Notes under the pieces: model-generated | Told to the model about the DNA's origin: nothing | Database searches by the model: none | Seen by the model: only the letters and a program-made list of their open reading frames with translations | Made by a program: the position numbers and the translations under genes | Origin: Athripsodes cinereus | Taxonomy: Eukaryota > Arthropoda > Insecta > Trichoptera > Leptoceridae | NCBI GenBank assembly: GCA_947579605.1 | Contig: OX388321.1 | Coordinates: forward strand, 24,109,614-24,173,613 | Direction of reading: 5' to 3' | DNA length: 64,000 bases | Part shown: positions 31,310 through 41,787 of the stretch, in pieces | Position numbering within the stretch: position 1 is the first letter of the stretch | Layout: every line of letters starts with the position of its first letter

Positions 31310-32568
31310 TATCCATATTTACACCATTTAGCTCTTAAAGCTTCGGCCTTCCTGTTTTTTTTCTCCTGTTGTGCCATTATAAAGCCTGCTCGGGATGTCC
31401 TATCATAGAAAAAGCGTAATTATACATAGTCATGGCAAAATTATTTGATGTATCGCCCAACCCTAATATCAAATATAGTTAGTGTAGTTTATTCTATCAC
31501 TTCCTATATTATTACATATCATATTTACATTGTATGTACAGTACATTGGTTCTTCCACAGGGTACGGGACTTGGTTATTTTAAAACACACCATACACAAT
31601 ATATTATAATATTATATTTATTTGAACGTTTGTTGAACAACATATATTTTATCTGGAAATATTGCATCTCGATATTTATAGAAAAGAAGTGAGCTGCGTG
31701 CTCAACACGTGGTGTACAGGTGCAAAGGAAATTAGAGTTGTTAACATATTTTGAGAATTCCTGTTTCGATTACAATCTCGCATTGAGATGACATTTTTTC
31801 CTTCATATCCGTGGTATATGAAAGTTTACATGTTCGCAATAGTAAAAATAAACTTTATTGAACAAAATATTAAGACAAAAATAATAGGATTACAACTTGG
31901 TATAGATATACAAATAATTTTGCATAATCGCATCTAAAAAAAACTCTAGTTATTATTATTATTTTCTTCCAAATAACTCAATAAAATAAAACAAAAGAAA
32001 ATTGAAAATACCGATAAAAAAGTTTTTAATTGATTTTAAGTATATGTTTTTTTTATATATTTATATTGAAGTTTTAAAGAAGACAATTTGTAGACCATAA
32101 ATAGAAAACCAAATATTATCAAAACATTCGACAGTATAAGACGAAGAGATAGTCGCATTGGTCACAAAAATATTTCATATTATTTAAATTGTTTTATGAT
32201 GAAGTGATTTCATAATAAATAGATATATCTTCGCATAGTCTTCATTTTAAATATCTCTATTTTAGTCTCTGAACTCTTTAAATTTTTCAATCTACTCCAC
32301 CTATCTTTTTATTCCATCACCTGAATTTCATGGCCCATCCTCAAATTTTCAAGCAAATATTCACCGTTTATAACATTACATAACTCATCCACTTAGTTAA
32401 CGTGTATTATTTATTTTTTATACTCTGCGTTACGAGGCACGTATTCCAGCCACTCCCCAATGGCATAGTGCCATAAAATTATTAATGTTTGATGAATAAA
32501 TGAGATGCTTGTTTTGCTGTTGGTTTGGTTGTGGTTTATGAAATATTGTTTTGTTTATCATCCGTTTA
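31310..32568. other. AT-rich sequence, no recognised element
   Basis: 31310-31420 may be decayed upstream sequence of the CR1-like fragment. The rest appears unique. Confidence 0.3.
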
Positions 32569-32576
32569 GTTTGGAT

Positions 32577-33083
32577 CAGGGATGTTGCGGATGTCGATTT
32601 TTACACATCCGCGGATGTGAATACGGATGCGGATTTTTGAAGGCTCACATCCGCGGATGCGGATGCGGATGCGGATGTTCAAGATGTTATAGAAAAAATT
32701 AGGAACTATCTTAGTTGGTAGGCCCCACTGTCAAATATGTGACGAAATTGTTGCTACAATAATATGATGGTTTTTTTGGTGAAATTTCTTTTTTGTTATT
32801 TGCAAAAACCGGCAAAAAAAATAAAAAAATAAAATAAAACCGGCAAAAATAAAAACGCTTCGGATCTTGTCACCAATTTTTTGGTTCCCATTGGTTAATG
32901 TCAAGTGCGAACGGCACGCGCCATTCGCCGGCCCCGCCTCATTTCTTTCTTGTCGCAAATTGTCTTACATCCGCATCCGCATGAACATCCGCATCGATTA
33001 TTGCGGATGCGGATGCAGATGTCCAAATACATGCGGAAGCTCCGCATTTGCGGATGCGGATGCGAATATTCGCAACATCCCTG
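32577..33083. mobile_element. 507-bp hAT-type miniature element with ATGCGG arrays and 8-bp target duplication
   Basis: GTTTGGAT flanks both sides (32569-32576 and 33084-33091). The ends are CAGGGATGTTGCG and its inverted match CGCAACATCCCTG. Arrays of the hexamer ATGCGG occur near both ends (32587-32680 and 32965-33065), in opposite orientation. Such subterminal arrays are usual transposase-binding regions in hAT elements. The interior has no transposase, so it depends on an autonomous partner. Short frames inside are shadows of the arrays. Confidence 0.92.
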
Positions 33084-33091
33084 GTTTGGAT

Positions 33092-33240
33092 CGTTAAAAT
33101 AGATCTAAGTTACGATACTACGAATCACGCGATTTGATTGAACTTTTATTTGATTCGGTGGCATGTCGGAGTTAGCTATTAAAATTTATGTTAACATTGT
33201 TAAAGAGGTTGTTTATTTCTATTATCATTTGACACCAAAT
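33092..33240. other. AT-rich spacer
   Basis: I see nothing I can assign in this stretch. Confidence 0.3.
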
Positions 33241-33491
33241 AAAAGCGACAATGATATCGCACATTGAAAACAAAAATGGCATTATACAAAAAACATGATT
33301 TTTCAGTATGGTCGTTTAAAGTTTTTGGTATAGTTCTATAGTTTACACCTCTACTCGTTTCTTGAATACATTATTTATGCAAAGAAATATATTAAAATGA
33401 CACTATACATAAAATGTCATTTATGCATTTAATCTTTCCTTAAATTGTTGAAGGGTGTTTGTGTTCACACTGTGAAAATTCATATTCGATA

Positions 33492-33648
33492 TTTATGAAA
33501 CATTCAAAACACTGTTATAATTTTCACCACATTTATTCAAACTCTAACGTTTTCGCCCACTTCAATGGGCATTCTCAAGAGTACGTAACGAAAACGTTAG
33601 AGTTTGAATGTGGTGAAAATTATAACAGTGTTTTGATTGTTTCATAAA
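33492..33648. repeat. Inner foldback with hammerhead motif in the loop
   Basis: The left arm, 33492-33555, starts TTTATGAAACATTCAAAACA. It is the reverse complement of the right arm, 33589-33648, apart from a 4-bp indel and one substitution. The arms converge on GAAAACGTTAGAG, the 3' half of the ribozyme motif. The loop holds the ribozyme core on the minus strand. Confidence 0.92.
33541..33584 (-). ncRNA. Hammerhead ribozyme motif with U3-A8 core variant
   Basis: On the minus strand, stem I 5' ACTC (33582-33579) pairs with GAGT (33544-33541). The core is UUGAGAA (33578-33572) instead of CUGANGA. Stem II GCCCA / TGGGC closes a 6-nt loop. GAAA follows at 33554-33551, then the palindrome AACGTT and cleavage nucleotide A at 33545. 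C3 and G8 form a base pair in the active hammerhead fold. Here C3 is U and G8 is A, which would keep a pair, so the change looks compensatory. Activity is inferred, not shown. Confidence 0.6.
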
Positions 33649-34084
33649 TTTCCTTAAATTAATGTTCATCCACTTGACTCGTTTGACTCGAACTGGTATA
33701 GTGTCCCTTTATTAATTAGCAACTTGAAGCTTATACAAAAAGTACAAACCGACACATGTGACCTCTAGGGAAAACTAAACAAGCTATTTGAATAGGTGTT
33801 TTTGTATTGGATTCGTTTTAATTTGAGCATTTTAAACATCGTTTAAACTCAAAATTGTCATTTTTTGTATACTGCCACTTTTGTTTTCAATGTGCGATAT
33901 TGTACATTAATAATCAAAGTCAGCGTCCAATTTAATCATTTGTGGACCACAATACAATGTTTTCTTATAAATCTTGAAAAATTTGACAATTTGCTATAAA
34001 CGTTCTGCCCGCTTTAATCTATCTGAACTTATTGGATTTGAAAATGCTGCCATTATTTTCTTCTCAAAGATTATAAAAGATAAA

Positions 34085-34280
34085 TTTTGCAACCAAATGA
34101 GTTCGTCGGTAGCCTGGAGGTAGAGTATCGGCCTCGTGAACATGGGGTCCGTGGTTCGATACCAGGTGCCGTCAAACTCCCCTTTCACGACACAAGCTTT
34201 TAGTAGTTTACTGTGAAAGGTATATAAGGTTGTATTTGGGTTTATAACAAAAACCCAGATATGTCTTTAAAAAAAAAAAA
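34085..34280 (+). mobile_element. tRNA-derived SINE, full length with A-rich tail
   Basis: It starts GAGTTCGTCGGTAGCCTGGA at about 34098. The B-box-like GGTTCGATACC, the body CACGACACAAGCTTTTAGTA and the tail hairpin TGGGTTTATAACAAAAACCCA region are intact. It ends in a run of A's followed by AATAATAAAT. One of the least diverged copies. Confidence 0.92.
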
Positions 34281-34289
34281 AATAATAAA

Positions 34290-35384
34290 TCATGTTATAT
34301 TACATTTTTAAATGGTACAGACAGTATATACAATAATTTCACTAACCCTTGATGACTTGTGTATAATTTGACTAATATATATTTTTTTATTTGTTACAGG
34401 TATGATGAAGGTTTACTCGTAACGCAGTGTTATTTGTAGGCATTTCGTAAGTTTTTCTTTATTGTCATCCTGACCAAATTGGAATCGGTTCATTCGAAGA
34501 CAACTTCGTAGCCTTCAAACACCTAAACAGAAGTTTGATTTAGCCTGTAATGAACCCCTGTGATTGTTTAACTTTTAACTGTTTAACTTTTACTTTTCAA
34601 CGTTGTGTTTTTAGCTACAATTATTATTTGCCAAGTATTATAATATGGTCCATCTCTATTTTAGTCCTAGCCCAAGCTCTGCGAACATACCCAGCTTACA
34701 GATCAAGAAAATTATGTATTAAGTGTCCAATTATCTTCGGTAGCTGGTTAGCAGTAATAATAATTACGTATTTCCTTGTACGGAGCCCTCTCTCCACGAC
34801 TAATTGTTTTATTTTCCGTAACCAATTAAGTAACCTCTGTCTTGGCACCGTGCTACTACTAGGTATATTTAATAATAATAATAAGACGCTAGACAAACTT
34901 TATATCTCTCACAGTCCTCAGTTTCTAAAAATAAAGACGAGAAAATAATAAAATTGGTTGTGCGTCTGTTATTATTATAAAACAGGATGTCGCATGTTAT
35001 TTTAGAACTAACAAAATATTATTATTCTTGATACCAAAGGTTAGTTTTGTCGGAACAAAAGTTGAAAGTTTCTTAATTAAGCTATTTAGATAACCGAATC
35101 AGTTGATTGCTTCATCTTTATATATAGCCCATTCTACAGATGTTTTATCTTTTAAATAAGCCAATTTTAACAATGCTAAAATTGTCGTTTTCTTTGGCAG
35201 AATACAGTATTTGGCAAAAGTTGAATATTGAATCAGTTTTCAAATGAGAATACTCTATACCATTTGATGGCCTTTCTGTGCTTATACATTTCAATTCTCA
35301 AATTGTTATGGCATTATTTCCAAATTTGTCTCTAGGGGTATTGCATTTTGATAATTTAAATATGTTTGTATTAAATACATAGTA
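34290..35384. other. AT-rich sequence, unassigned
   Basis: A pyrimidine tract ending TTTGTTACAG at about 34401 resembles a splice acceptor, but no exon follows convincingly. Opposite-strand frames at 34550-34948 and 34696-34896 lack motifs. Confidence 0.3.
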
Positions 35385-36095
35385 ATGGTGTTTGAAAGAG
35401 AGAGTGAAAGAACGGTATGTGAAATAAAGGTTGACGATGAATGTTTAGAGCAAGTGAATGAGTATGTCTATTTGGGAAGTCTGTTTGCGAGGGATGGAAG
35501 ATTTGATAAGGACATTGAAAGAAGAAAAGTCGCCGGTGCTAAAGTGAATGGTGCACTTCGACCCATTGTTAGCAATAGCAGTGTGTCGAACATGGCAAAA
35601 ATGCTAGTGCACAATACCATTCTGGTACCGACACTTATGTATGCAAGCGAAACTTGGACGTGGTTGAAAAAGGATGAGAGTGGAATAAATGCTGTGGAGA
35701 TGCGTTCACTGAGAAGAATGGTTGGTAAAACGTTGCGAGATAGAGTGAAGAATGAGGATATCAGGAGAATGAGCGGTTGTGAGAGGAGTGTTGTGGACAG
35801 AATGCGTGTAAACAAGTTGAGATGGTTTGGACATGCTGAGCGAATGCAAGATGAAAGGATGACGAAGAGAATGTATTTATCTGAAAGAAGGGGTGTGAGG
35901 AAGCACGGACGTCCAAGAACCACGTGGCTTGATCACGTGGACCAAATTCTTAAGGACGGACGCGTGCTGAGTAAGAGAAATCGGCGTGCATGTATGAGAA
36001 ACTGGATGAATGTAGAGGAAGCGAAAGAAGTATGTAAGGATAGATCTATATGGCGTTCCGTTCTCTCTGCCTACCCCTCCTGGGACATGGCGTGA
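35385..36095 (+). CDS. LINE polymerase C-terminal fragment, uninterrupted 236 codons
   Basis: The frame starts MVFERESERTVCEIKVDDEC. Next is VYLGSLFARDGRFDKDIERR (about residues 28-47), the RTE-like strand after the palm. ILVPTLMYASETWTWLKK follows at about 85, then NAVEMRSLRRMVGKTLRDRV at about 104. RVNKLRWFGHAERMQDERM (about 145) and GRPRTTWLDHVDQIL (about 178) close the conserved part, and the frame ends SVLSAYPSWDMA. These blocks lie downstream of the catalytic motifs in RTE-like LINEs, so this is not a complete enzyme. No stops or shifts interrupt it, unlike the other family A copies, so the insertion is young. The first ATG is a convenience start within the original protein. Confidence 0.9.
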   Translation: MVFERESERTVCEIKVDDECLEQVNEYVYLGSLFARDGRFDKDIERRKVAGAKVNGALRPIVSNSSVSNMAKMLVHNTILVPTLMYASETWTWLKKDESGINAVEMRSLRRMVGKTLRDRVKNEDIRRMSGCERSVVDRMRVNKLRWFGHAERMQDERMTKRMYLSERRGVRKHGRPRTTWLDHVDQILKDGRVLSKRNRRACMRNWMNVEEAKEVCKDRSIWRSVLSAYPSWDMA

Positions 36096-36115
36096 GGGTA
36101 TAGTATAGTATATAG
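35385..36115 (+). mobile_element. LINE family A (RTE-like), best preserved 3' portion
   Basis: It comprises the C-terminal coding region plus a very short 3' end: CTACCCCTCCTGGGACATGG, CGTGAGGGTATAG and a GTATA-repeat tail. It is truncated at its 5' end at about 35380. The terminal block is shared with the short TSR repeat, which suggests that both are recognised by one reverse transcriptase. Confidence 0.92.
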
Positions 36116-37615
36116 TATTAAAAAAAACTTGTATTATAATAAATATAGTAGTGTCTTATTACTATCAATGGCGCCTTACCCAATTCGTTCCAACAATAAA
36201 AGCACCAAAGAGAAAGCTCATTATTTAAAGCACACAATAATAATATTGAATCTTCTTTACCAACTAAATACATTATTGTCCATAAAGAATAAATTCCATT
36301 GTTAATGCTGAGTGTGGGGGCTGGTGAAGCAGCACTTGAATAGGTACTGCATTCATTGTCAGGTAGTTCTTTCTATCTACACTGCTTTTGGTTGTGCCAG
36401 TCATCGTCGGTGCAGGCTCAGTACCTACTCACTTTTTATGGTTGTACTTACTATCGTACGTGCTCTGCTCCAAAATAAACAAATCATAGATCAAAGAAGA
36501 GCGAACTAACATTTACAAAGTTTCTAAGTGTTTTATCGAAAGGGTTATTCAATCTTTATATCTCTTTGTCCAGTTTTTACAGACATTTTTCCACAAATCG
36601 AATTTATGAATTATTAAAGACAGTTATAACCAAATTTCATTATTTTTATTCGCATAAGATTTCTTTTTATTTGGACGTCATGTCATAACTCCTCAACGAT
36701 AACTACCATTTGTGAGAAACGCTCTCTGTTTTGCATATTTGCATTTATATAATTTTCTGTGAAAAATGTGAGTCAATGATTTTAAATTGATATTCAAAGA
36801 TATTTCAAATTAAAGGAAATGCGACCTATCACGGAATTTCTATGATTTAAATGAAGATAATAATTTTGAATTCGGATTAGTATAAATTTTCATAAATTAT
36901 TGGCATTTCAACAGCTAGGTTTTTAATAAAACTGCTCTTTTTAAAAAATATTTTGTTCTAATGGTCTGAACTTTAGTTTAGTGTCGTGTCAGATTTTTTC
37001 AAATGCTATGTGAAATAGTTCTCTTACATCTTTGATCCTTAGCCAATAAATAAATTATTTTTTTCGGACTGTCTGTTCGATCATCTATCTAATATTGTCT
37101 GGAGTGTTTAGATATTTGCCTATAGTATTCCGATCATTGTCTGATTCGTTCAGTGTCACACATATTACAATTATATACAATGCCCATTATGTATTATGTG
37201 TTTGTTAATATTATAACCAATGTACAGTGAAGAATAAAATAAATAAATAAATATTCTTCCCACTTCCCATAAATAATTCTCCTTTGGGAGTAAGATTCTC
37301 GATTAGAATTCTAACAGTGCTGGAGACATATAACAAGATATATAGAATAAACACATACTCCTCGTTTGAACATGCATTATAACAATATCTATTTGTTTTT
37401 CAAGTCATTTTTTTCTATTTTTAGTGTATATATTACAGTACTAAATTATTAATATTCAAACTAAAAATACTCCCAGATTTTTAATTGATTCTAAATATCT
37501 TTCCCGTGATTAATTTTTCATTCCCTGCTAACAACGCACTTATGGATCCATAGGAAACCGTCTCCCATTTTCTGACAAAAATCATTTTGTTGACGTCAAT
37601 CTTTAAGTAATTTAG
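36116..37615. other. AT-rich sequence, no recognised element
   Basis: A 65-codon frame at 36312-36509 has no recognised motif. Otherwise nothing can be assigned. Confidence 0.3.
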
Positions 37616-37617
37616 GT

Positions 37618-37738
37618 ACTACAACATCACAAGTGGGATAGCAAGCGGACTAACTGCATGTTATAAACATACAGATTGTTCTCTCTGTGTCATTAAAAAA
37701 ATTAGACATGCAGAATGGGTGAAATATTTTAGCACTTG
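37618..37738 (+). mobile_element. TSR repeat, 5' half of the + strand form
   Basis: CATCACAAGTGGGATAGCAA, CTAACTGCATGTTATAAACA and ATGCAGAATGGGTGAAAT follow family order. The remainder is missing. Confidence 0.65.
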
Positions 37739-37739
37739 T

Positions 37740-38678
37740 CAATTATAAATTTTGTTATATTAGCATAGGATACCCTAATTGACGTATCCAGATCTGAACA
37801 CGCAGGTATATTTTAATCATATCTTCTTAACAGTGAACGATTGGTTGATACAATAAAATATTTTGTGTAATCCAATTTTCCCCATGATAGGAGTTAAGTA
37901 TCACAATAAAGCCTTCAGTATTGAGTTCATTCGAATTCGTTTGAGTGTCCAATTTCTTCAATTTAGTAATGTATTTTATAATATCAACTCAAAGCAGTTC
38001 TAAGTATATTAAGCAATAAAATTATTATAAACCTACATTATTAAGTCGTAATCACACAACAAACATCTTAATAATCTTGAAAGTACCGTTATTAAAATTA
38101 TATCCAAAGATTATTCGATCGGTCGCGTTGGTTTGATTTCATCTTAACAAAATCGCAAGTCACCATTTGCCTTTTTTTTTTCTATTTCGTTGAGTCCCAT
38201 GGAGGAATGGGTCTCTTCAAAGAATATTCTTCATTTGTATTAAAAAAAAAGTGTCGGTATGTAATAAGAATTTAATTAAATTTGGACATAATTATGCCGT
38301 AGACTCGTTATTACAATTTTAATTCACGTCTTTCAATCAAAGACGTATCGATTTCTAACCTTACCATACAAGTGAATCGACAGCAGACTGTCAAGAGTGT
38401 TCTTGTCCGCTCCATACATAGCCCACCACACTGAACAGTTTTGCATATTGGAATAATTCCCGCATAAATATTTGAATTAATTTAGTAAGTTTGTATGAAT
38501 GTTTGTATATCACAACTATAGACGGTTTAACCTTTTAAGGTCTAGGAGAAGTATACTTCTCAATAACAAAATCTCAATTTACTATGTCGATGTGAACGTA
38601 GTAGAATTCCATAATAAAATTGAAAAACATCTGTTTTCAATTTCAACATAATCGTGGTTAGGTGATAATGAGAATATT
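37740..38678. other. AT-rich sequence, no recognised element
   Basis: I see nothing I can assign in this stretch. Confidence 0.3.
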
Positions 38679-38679
38679 A

Positions 38680-38940
38680 CTACTACTACTATACCATCAC
38701 GGCATATCCCACAAGTGGGGAAGCCAGCAAACCAGCTGCATATACTTAACATGCAAGCTATCCTCTCCGTGCTAATATATAATTAAGACATTCAGAATGG
38801 GTGACAAACCTCATCGCTGAATTAAAGATGTAAAATGTCTTCATTTTTGCGAACATCTGCCTTTAACATGACACTTGAAAACTTACGGAAAAGAGTGGGA
38901 GACCAATTCTTTACTGGATACTCCACTGGATGAGGATACT
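38680..38940 (+). mobile_element. TSR repeat, near full length
   Basis: It starts ACTACTACTATACCATCACG, the complement of a CGTGATGG tail with (TAG)n. It continues GCATATCCCACAAGTGGGGA, GACATTCAGAATGGGTGACA, AACCTCATCGCTGAATTAAA and CATGACACTTGAAAACTTAC to GGGAGACCAATTCTTTACTG. With 41146 and 51655 it defines the family. Confidence 0.85.
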
Positions 38941-39124
38941 AGCGTAGAAGATATCAGTAAATTTCACATTGTCGCCATCTTTCGTAAGAATTTAAAGTCC
39001 TTTTCTATTCAACGATTATTTTAGATGAAGATTTTTCTATAGAAAGTATAATGTAAACGCGAAATTTTATCAAAAAAAAATCATTGGCATGGTATTGCTA
39101 TTTTCTAAATAATTTCCTCTATTT

Positions 39125-39420
39125 TTTTATCGACGAAGAGAGATGAGGGTCCTGGCTGGATCATGTTCTGAGAATGCCCAATGATAGTTGGCCAAGAAGA
39201 GCGCTGTTCTTCCGTCCGCAAGGGTTCCGTCGGCCCGGGCGTCCCTCTTTCACAATACACCGTTCCTATGACAACGACATCAGAGCGCAGGGAATGTCGT
39301 GGGAAGAGGTGACGCGATTCGCACAGAGTGGCTCTGAATGGAGGAGGCTGGTATCTGCACTGTGCTCCCGAGAGGAGCGTTGAGGGCGATGATGATGATT
39401 ATGATGATTTTATTTACCAT
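39125..39420 (+). mobile_element. LINE family C C-terminus with (GAT)n tail
   Basis: The frame reads LRMPNDSWPRRALFFRPQGF and RRPGRPSFTIHRSYDNDIRA, then WEEVTRFAQSGSEWRRLVSA and a stop, followed by GATGATGATGATTATGATG. GRPxxT, RxQGxxWEEVxRxAQxxxxWRxLV is the usual endpoint of this LINE group. Minus copies lie at 30155, 55080 and 56960. Confidence 0.85.
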
Positions 39421-39815
39421 TTTACAAGAAGGCTATAATATCACTAATGATATTCGAATTGTCGTTAATCAGTTTGTAGTTTATTCCCTGATTAAAGCCG
39501 GGCTTGTTAAAGCTAGTAATATAATATAATATCGTTCTCATTACCATAACATTGATATTCTAATACACAGATGTCAGAGAATTGATAGGTCCTCTTGAAA
39601 ATTCCATCATACTGTATTTGGCAACTCTTTACACATTCTTTTTCTATATTTGGTTGTGAAGAATGTGTTTGCCTCATTGTTTTGAAGAACATAATATCTG
39701 TGATCTGTGGGCGTTTATTGTGTCTTGGAGTTGATAACTTGATTATTTATTAGGATCAATGTAGTACCTATCATTTCTTATGTCATTACACATATATAAT
39801 TCATTATAAAGTTGA
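39421..39815. other. AT-rich sequence, no recognised element
   Basis: I see nothing I can assign in this stretch. Confidence 0.3.
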
Positions 39816-39821
39816 TATTTT

Positions 39822-39893
39822 TTATTCTACTATTCGATTTTTTAACGAGAGAGACGTCTTTCGTTAATAAATCGAATAGTAGAAAAAAACATT
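39822..39893. mobile_element. Foldback element, compact near-palindromic copy
   Basis: TTCTACTATTCGATTTTTTA on the left pairs with TTAATAAATCGAATAGTAGA on the right. The centre is ACGAGAGAGACGTCTTTCGT. The arms are about 28-30 bp with few mismatches and almost no loop. This is the most compact copy of the foldback family. Confidence 0.85.
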
Positions 39894-39894
39894 T

Positions 39895-40790
39895 GTTTTA
39901 TTTATTTTGTGAGGGAGTCACGGTTTATTTTCAATTCTGTCTTTACCATATGGGCCCTGAAATGCCGTCACGTCATGCCGCCCTAGACAAAAGGAAGCAA
40001 AAAGGGGTAAAATTAACGACAGTATTTAGGTTATAAATTTTGGGAGTGAACTGAGGAGATTTTCAATAATTTAATAAACATTTCGATTTCCAATTTCTTT
40101 TTGAACATTTGACGACGGGAAGGGGTAAGAATTGCTCCTACAATTTCCACATTCAAAACTAGACCGAAACATCACTATCTTGCTCTCAATAATCCATCTT
40201 AAATCCATTACTACCCTCTCCCCTTATTGTATGTATTTATTCGTTACTATATTTATTTATTTTATTACTCTTTTCTTATAATTACCATTTATTTATGTAC
40301 TTAGCGTACAGAACATTGGAAGTTTTTATACAATCTTTAAATTTTAGTCGGTTATCAGAGGTTGCCGTAAAGCAATAAGCCCGCCTTTCGTTCAATTATT
40401 TATTAAATAGTAAATAATATGTTCTTTAAATAAACATTTCAATATAACGTAAGGAAAAGATTTACAAAATTGTTAATATTAATATAATTATATATTTTGT
40501 ATTGCACTCAATTAGGCCTCGAATTTCTCACACTCCTTTGACTGTACACATTAAGTATGTATACTGCCTATTTATGCTTGTACTGTAAGTAGGGCCTCAA
40601 TGTCATCTGCAACACTCTGCATATAATAAGTAGGTACAACATATCGATATTACTACATACATACACACACTCGTACACTTTTATGTCGCCAATGATAAAA
40701 GTAATTCGTATATTACCTGTGACTGAACAAATTATAGAAACTCGGCAATAACCGGATAAATTTATACTTGAGAAAAACATTTATAGTTAT
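39895..40790. other. AT-rich sequence, no recognised element
   Basis: I see nothing I can assign in this stretch. Confidence 0.3.
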
Positions 40791-40799
40791 TTAAAAGCA

Positions 40800-41092
40800 T
40801 TTCTAGAAGTCTTCATTCTGAACAAGTGCGTAAGACACAGTCTCTTGATCTGTTCAAGAGTCGATTAAAGACACACTTGTTTGGTATATCATATAAATGA
40901 TATAAATTGTACAACTTATTGTTATTTATATATGTTTAGTTTTTATAATAGCTTATTAATATTTGTATTATATGTATCAGGCTTTAATCATAGGTATAAA
41001 CACGTTATTTTAGGATGCGCCCTTGAAGTGAATATATTCCACAAAACGGCGCACTATAAATTGTCTAGTTATTATTATTATTATTATTCATC
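40800..41092 (+). mobile_element. CR1/Jockey-like LINE C-terminus and 3'UTR, (TTA)n tail
   Basis: The frame RSLDLFKSRLKTHLFGISY ends the coding part near 40900. The 3'UTR contains GATGCGCCCTTGAAGTGAAT and AAAACGGCGCACTATAAATT before TTATTATTATTATTATTAT. The tail matches the minus fragment at 25640. Confidence 0.8.
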
Positions 41093-41145
41093 ACGTAAAC
41101 TAATTATTATGTTAAAAAATAAATATGCACTACTATATTCTTTAC

Positions 41146-41377
41146 TATACCATCATGGCATATTCCACAAAAACGATAGTCAGCGGACCAGCTGGATGTA
41201 ATAAACATCCTAGCCAACAAAAAAATTAAGACATTCATAATAGGTGGCAAACCTCATCACTGAATAAAAGATGTAAAATGTCATTATTTTAACGAACATC
41301 TGCTTCTTACAGGACACTCGAAAACTGACGGAAAAGAGAGGGAGACCAATTCTTTGTTGACTGCTCCACAGCTTAAA
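41146..41377 (+). mobile_element. TSR repeat, near full length
   Basis: It runs from TACTATACCATCATGGCATA through CGGACCAGCTGGATGTAATA, GGTGGCAAACCTCATCACTG and CAGGACACTCGAAAACTGAC to GGAGACCAATTCTTTGTTG. The CCCCAC hairpin is eroded. Confidence 0.85.
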
Positions 41378-41524
41378 TAAAATAAATATGGATTTTTAAA
41401 AACTCAAATCCACCCTCAGACCCCAAACAGTACCTAAACAGTGTGCTTGCGTTGTAATGTTAAGAGTAGTTCGGCAACGGGTGAATGATATTGAGGCAAT
41501 GTTCAAAAGTCTCTCACGCCGTTT

Positions 41525-41690
41525 AATTTATGAGGTAGCCGGTGGTCTGATGGTAAAGTTTCAGACTTTCAATCGAGAGATCCCTGGTCCGATTCTCGCT
41601 GTCGACCTACTCCACCTTCGCGACACAAGCATAATATAGTATTTAGGTTGTATTTGGGTTTAAATCAACTTAAAAAAACAACTATAGTTA
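41525..41690 (+). mobile_element. SINE subfamily 2: different tRNA-like head, shared body
   Basis: The head GAGGTAGCCGGTGGTCTGAT and a B-box-like GGTCCGATTCTCGC differ from the main SINE. The body CGACACAAGC, then GGTTGTATTTGGGTTTA, is the same. Exchange of heads over one body indicates that the body and 3' end are what the mobilising LINE recognises. Confidence 0.75.
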
Positions 41691-41694
41691 ATAT

Positions 41695-41766
41695 TACTTA
41701 CTTATGCAGCTATTCCTGTCCACTACTGAACATAAGCCTCCCCCATAATATTATGTCTCCAGGCGA
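41695..41766 (-). mobile_element. LINE 3' fragment with CCACTACTGAACATAAGCC block
   Basis: Read on the minus strand this corresponds to a CAGCAGTGG-type LINE C-terminal end, as in the family D copies at 50880 and 58290. From memory this block is common in insect genomes. Confidence 0.5.
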
Positions 41767-41787
41767 AATAATTAATAAAATTAGTGT

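Larger units (their letters stand above)
33245..33905. mobile_element. Outer terminal-inverted-repeat element enclosing a ribozyme foldback
   Basis: ATATCGCACATTGAAAACAA at 33254 is mirrored by TTGTTTTCAATGTGCGATAT ending at about 33900. Similarity extends over about 50 bp, including TATACAAAAAA. The enclosed 560 bp holds the inner foldback 33492-33648. No reading frame is seen. Boundaries and target duplication are unclear. Confidence 0.7.

Noticed and set aside
34550..34948. 132-codon frame as a membrane protein gene, with an upstream acceptor-like TTTGTTACAG.
   Set aside because: Hydrophobic AT-rich composition produces such frames by chance. An opposite-strand frame overlaps it, no motif is recognised and no second exon is visible.
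39174..39383. Stand-alone small gene.
   Set aside because: It is the C-terminus of LINE family C, with three other copies in the window and a (GAT)n tail.
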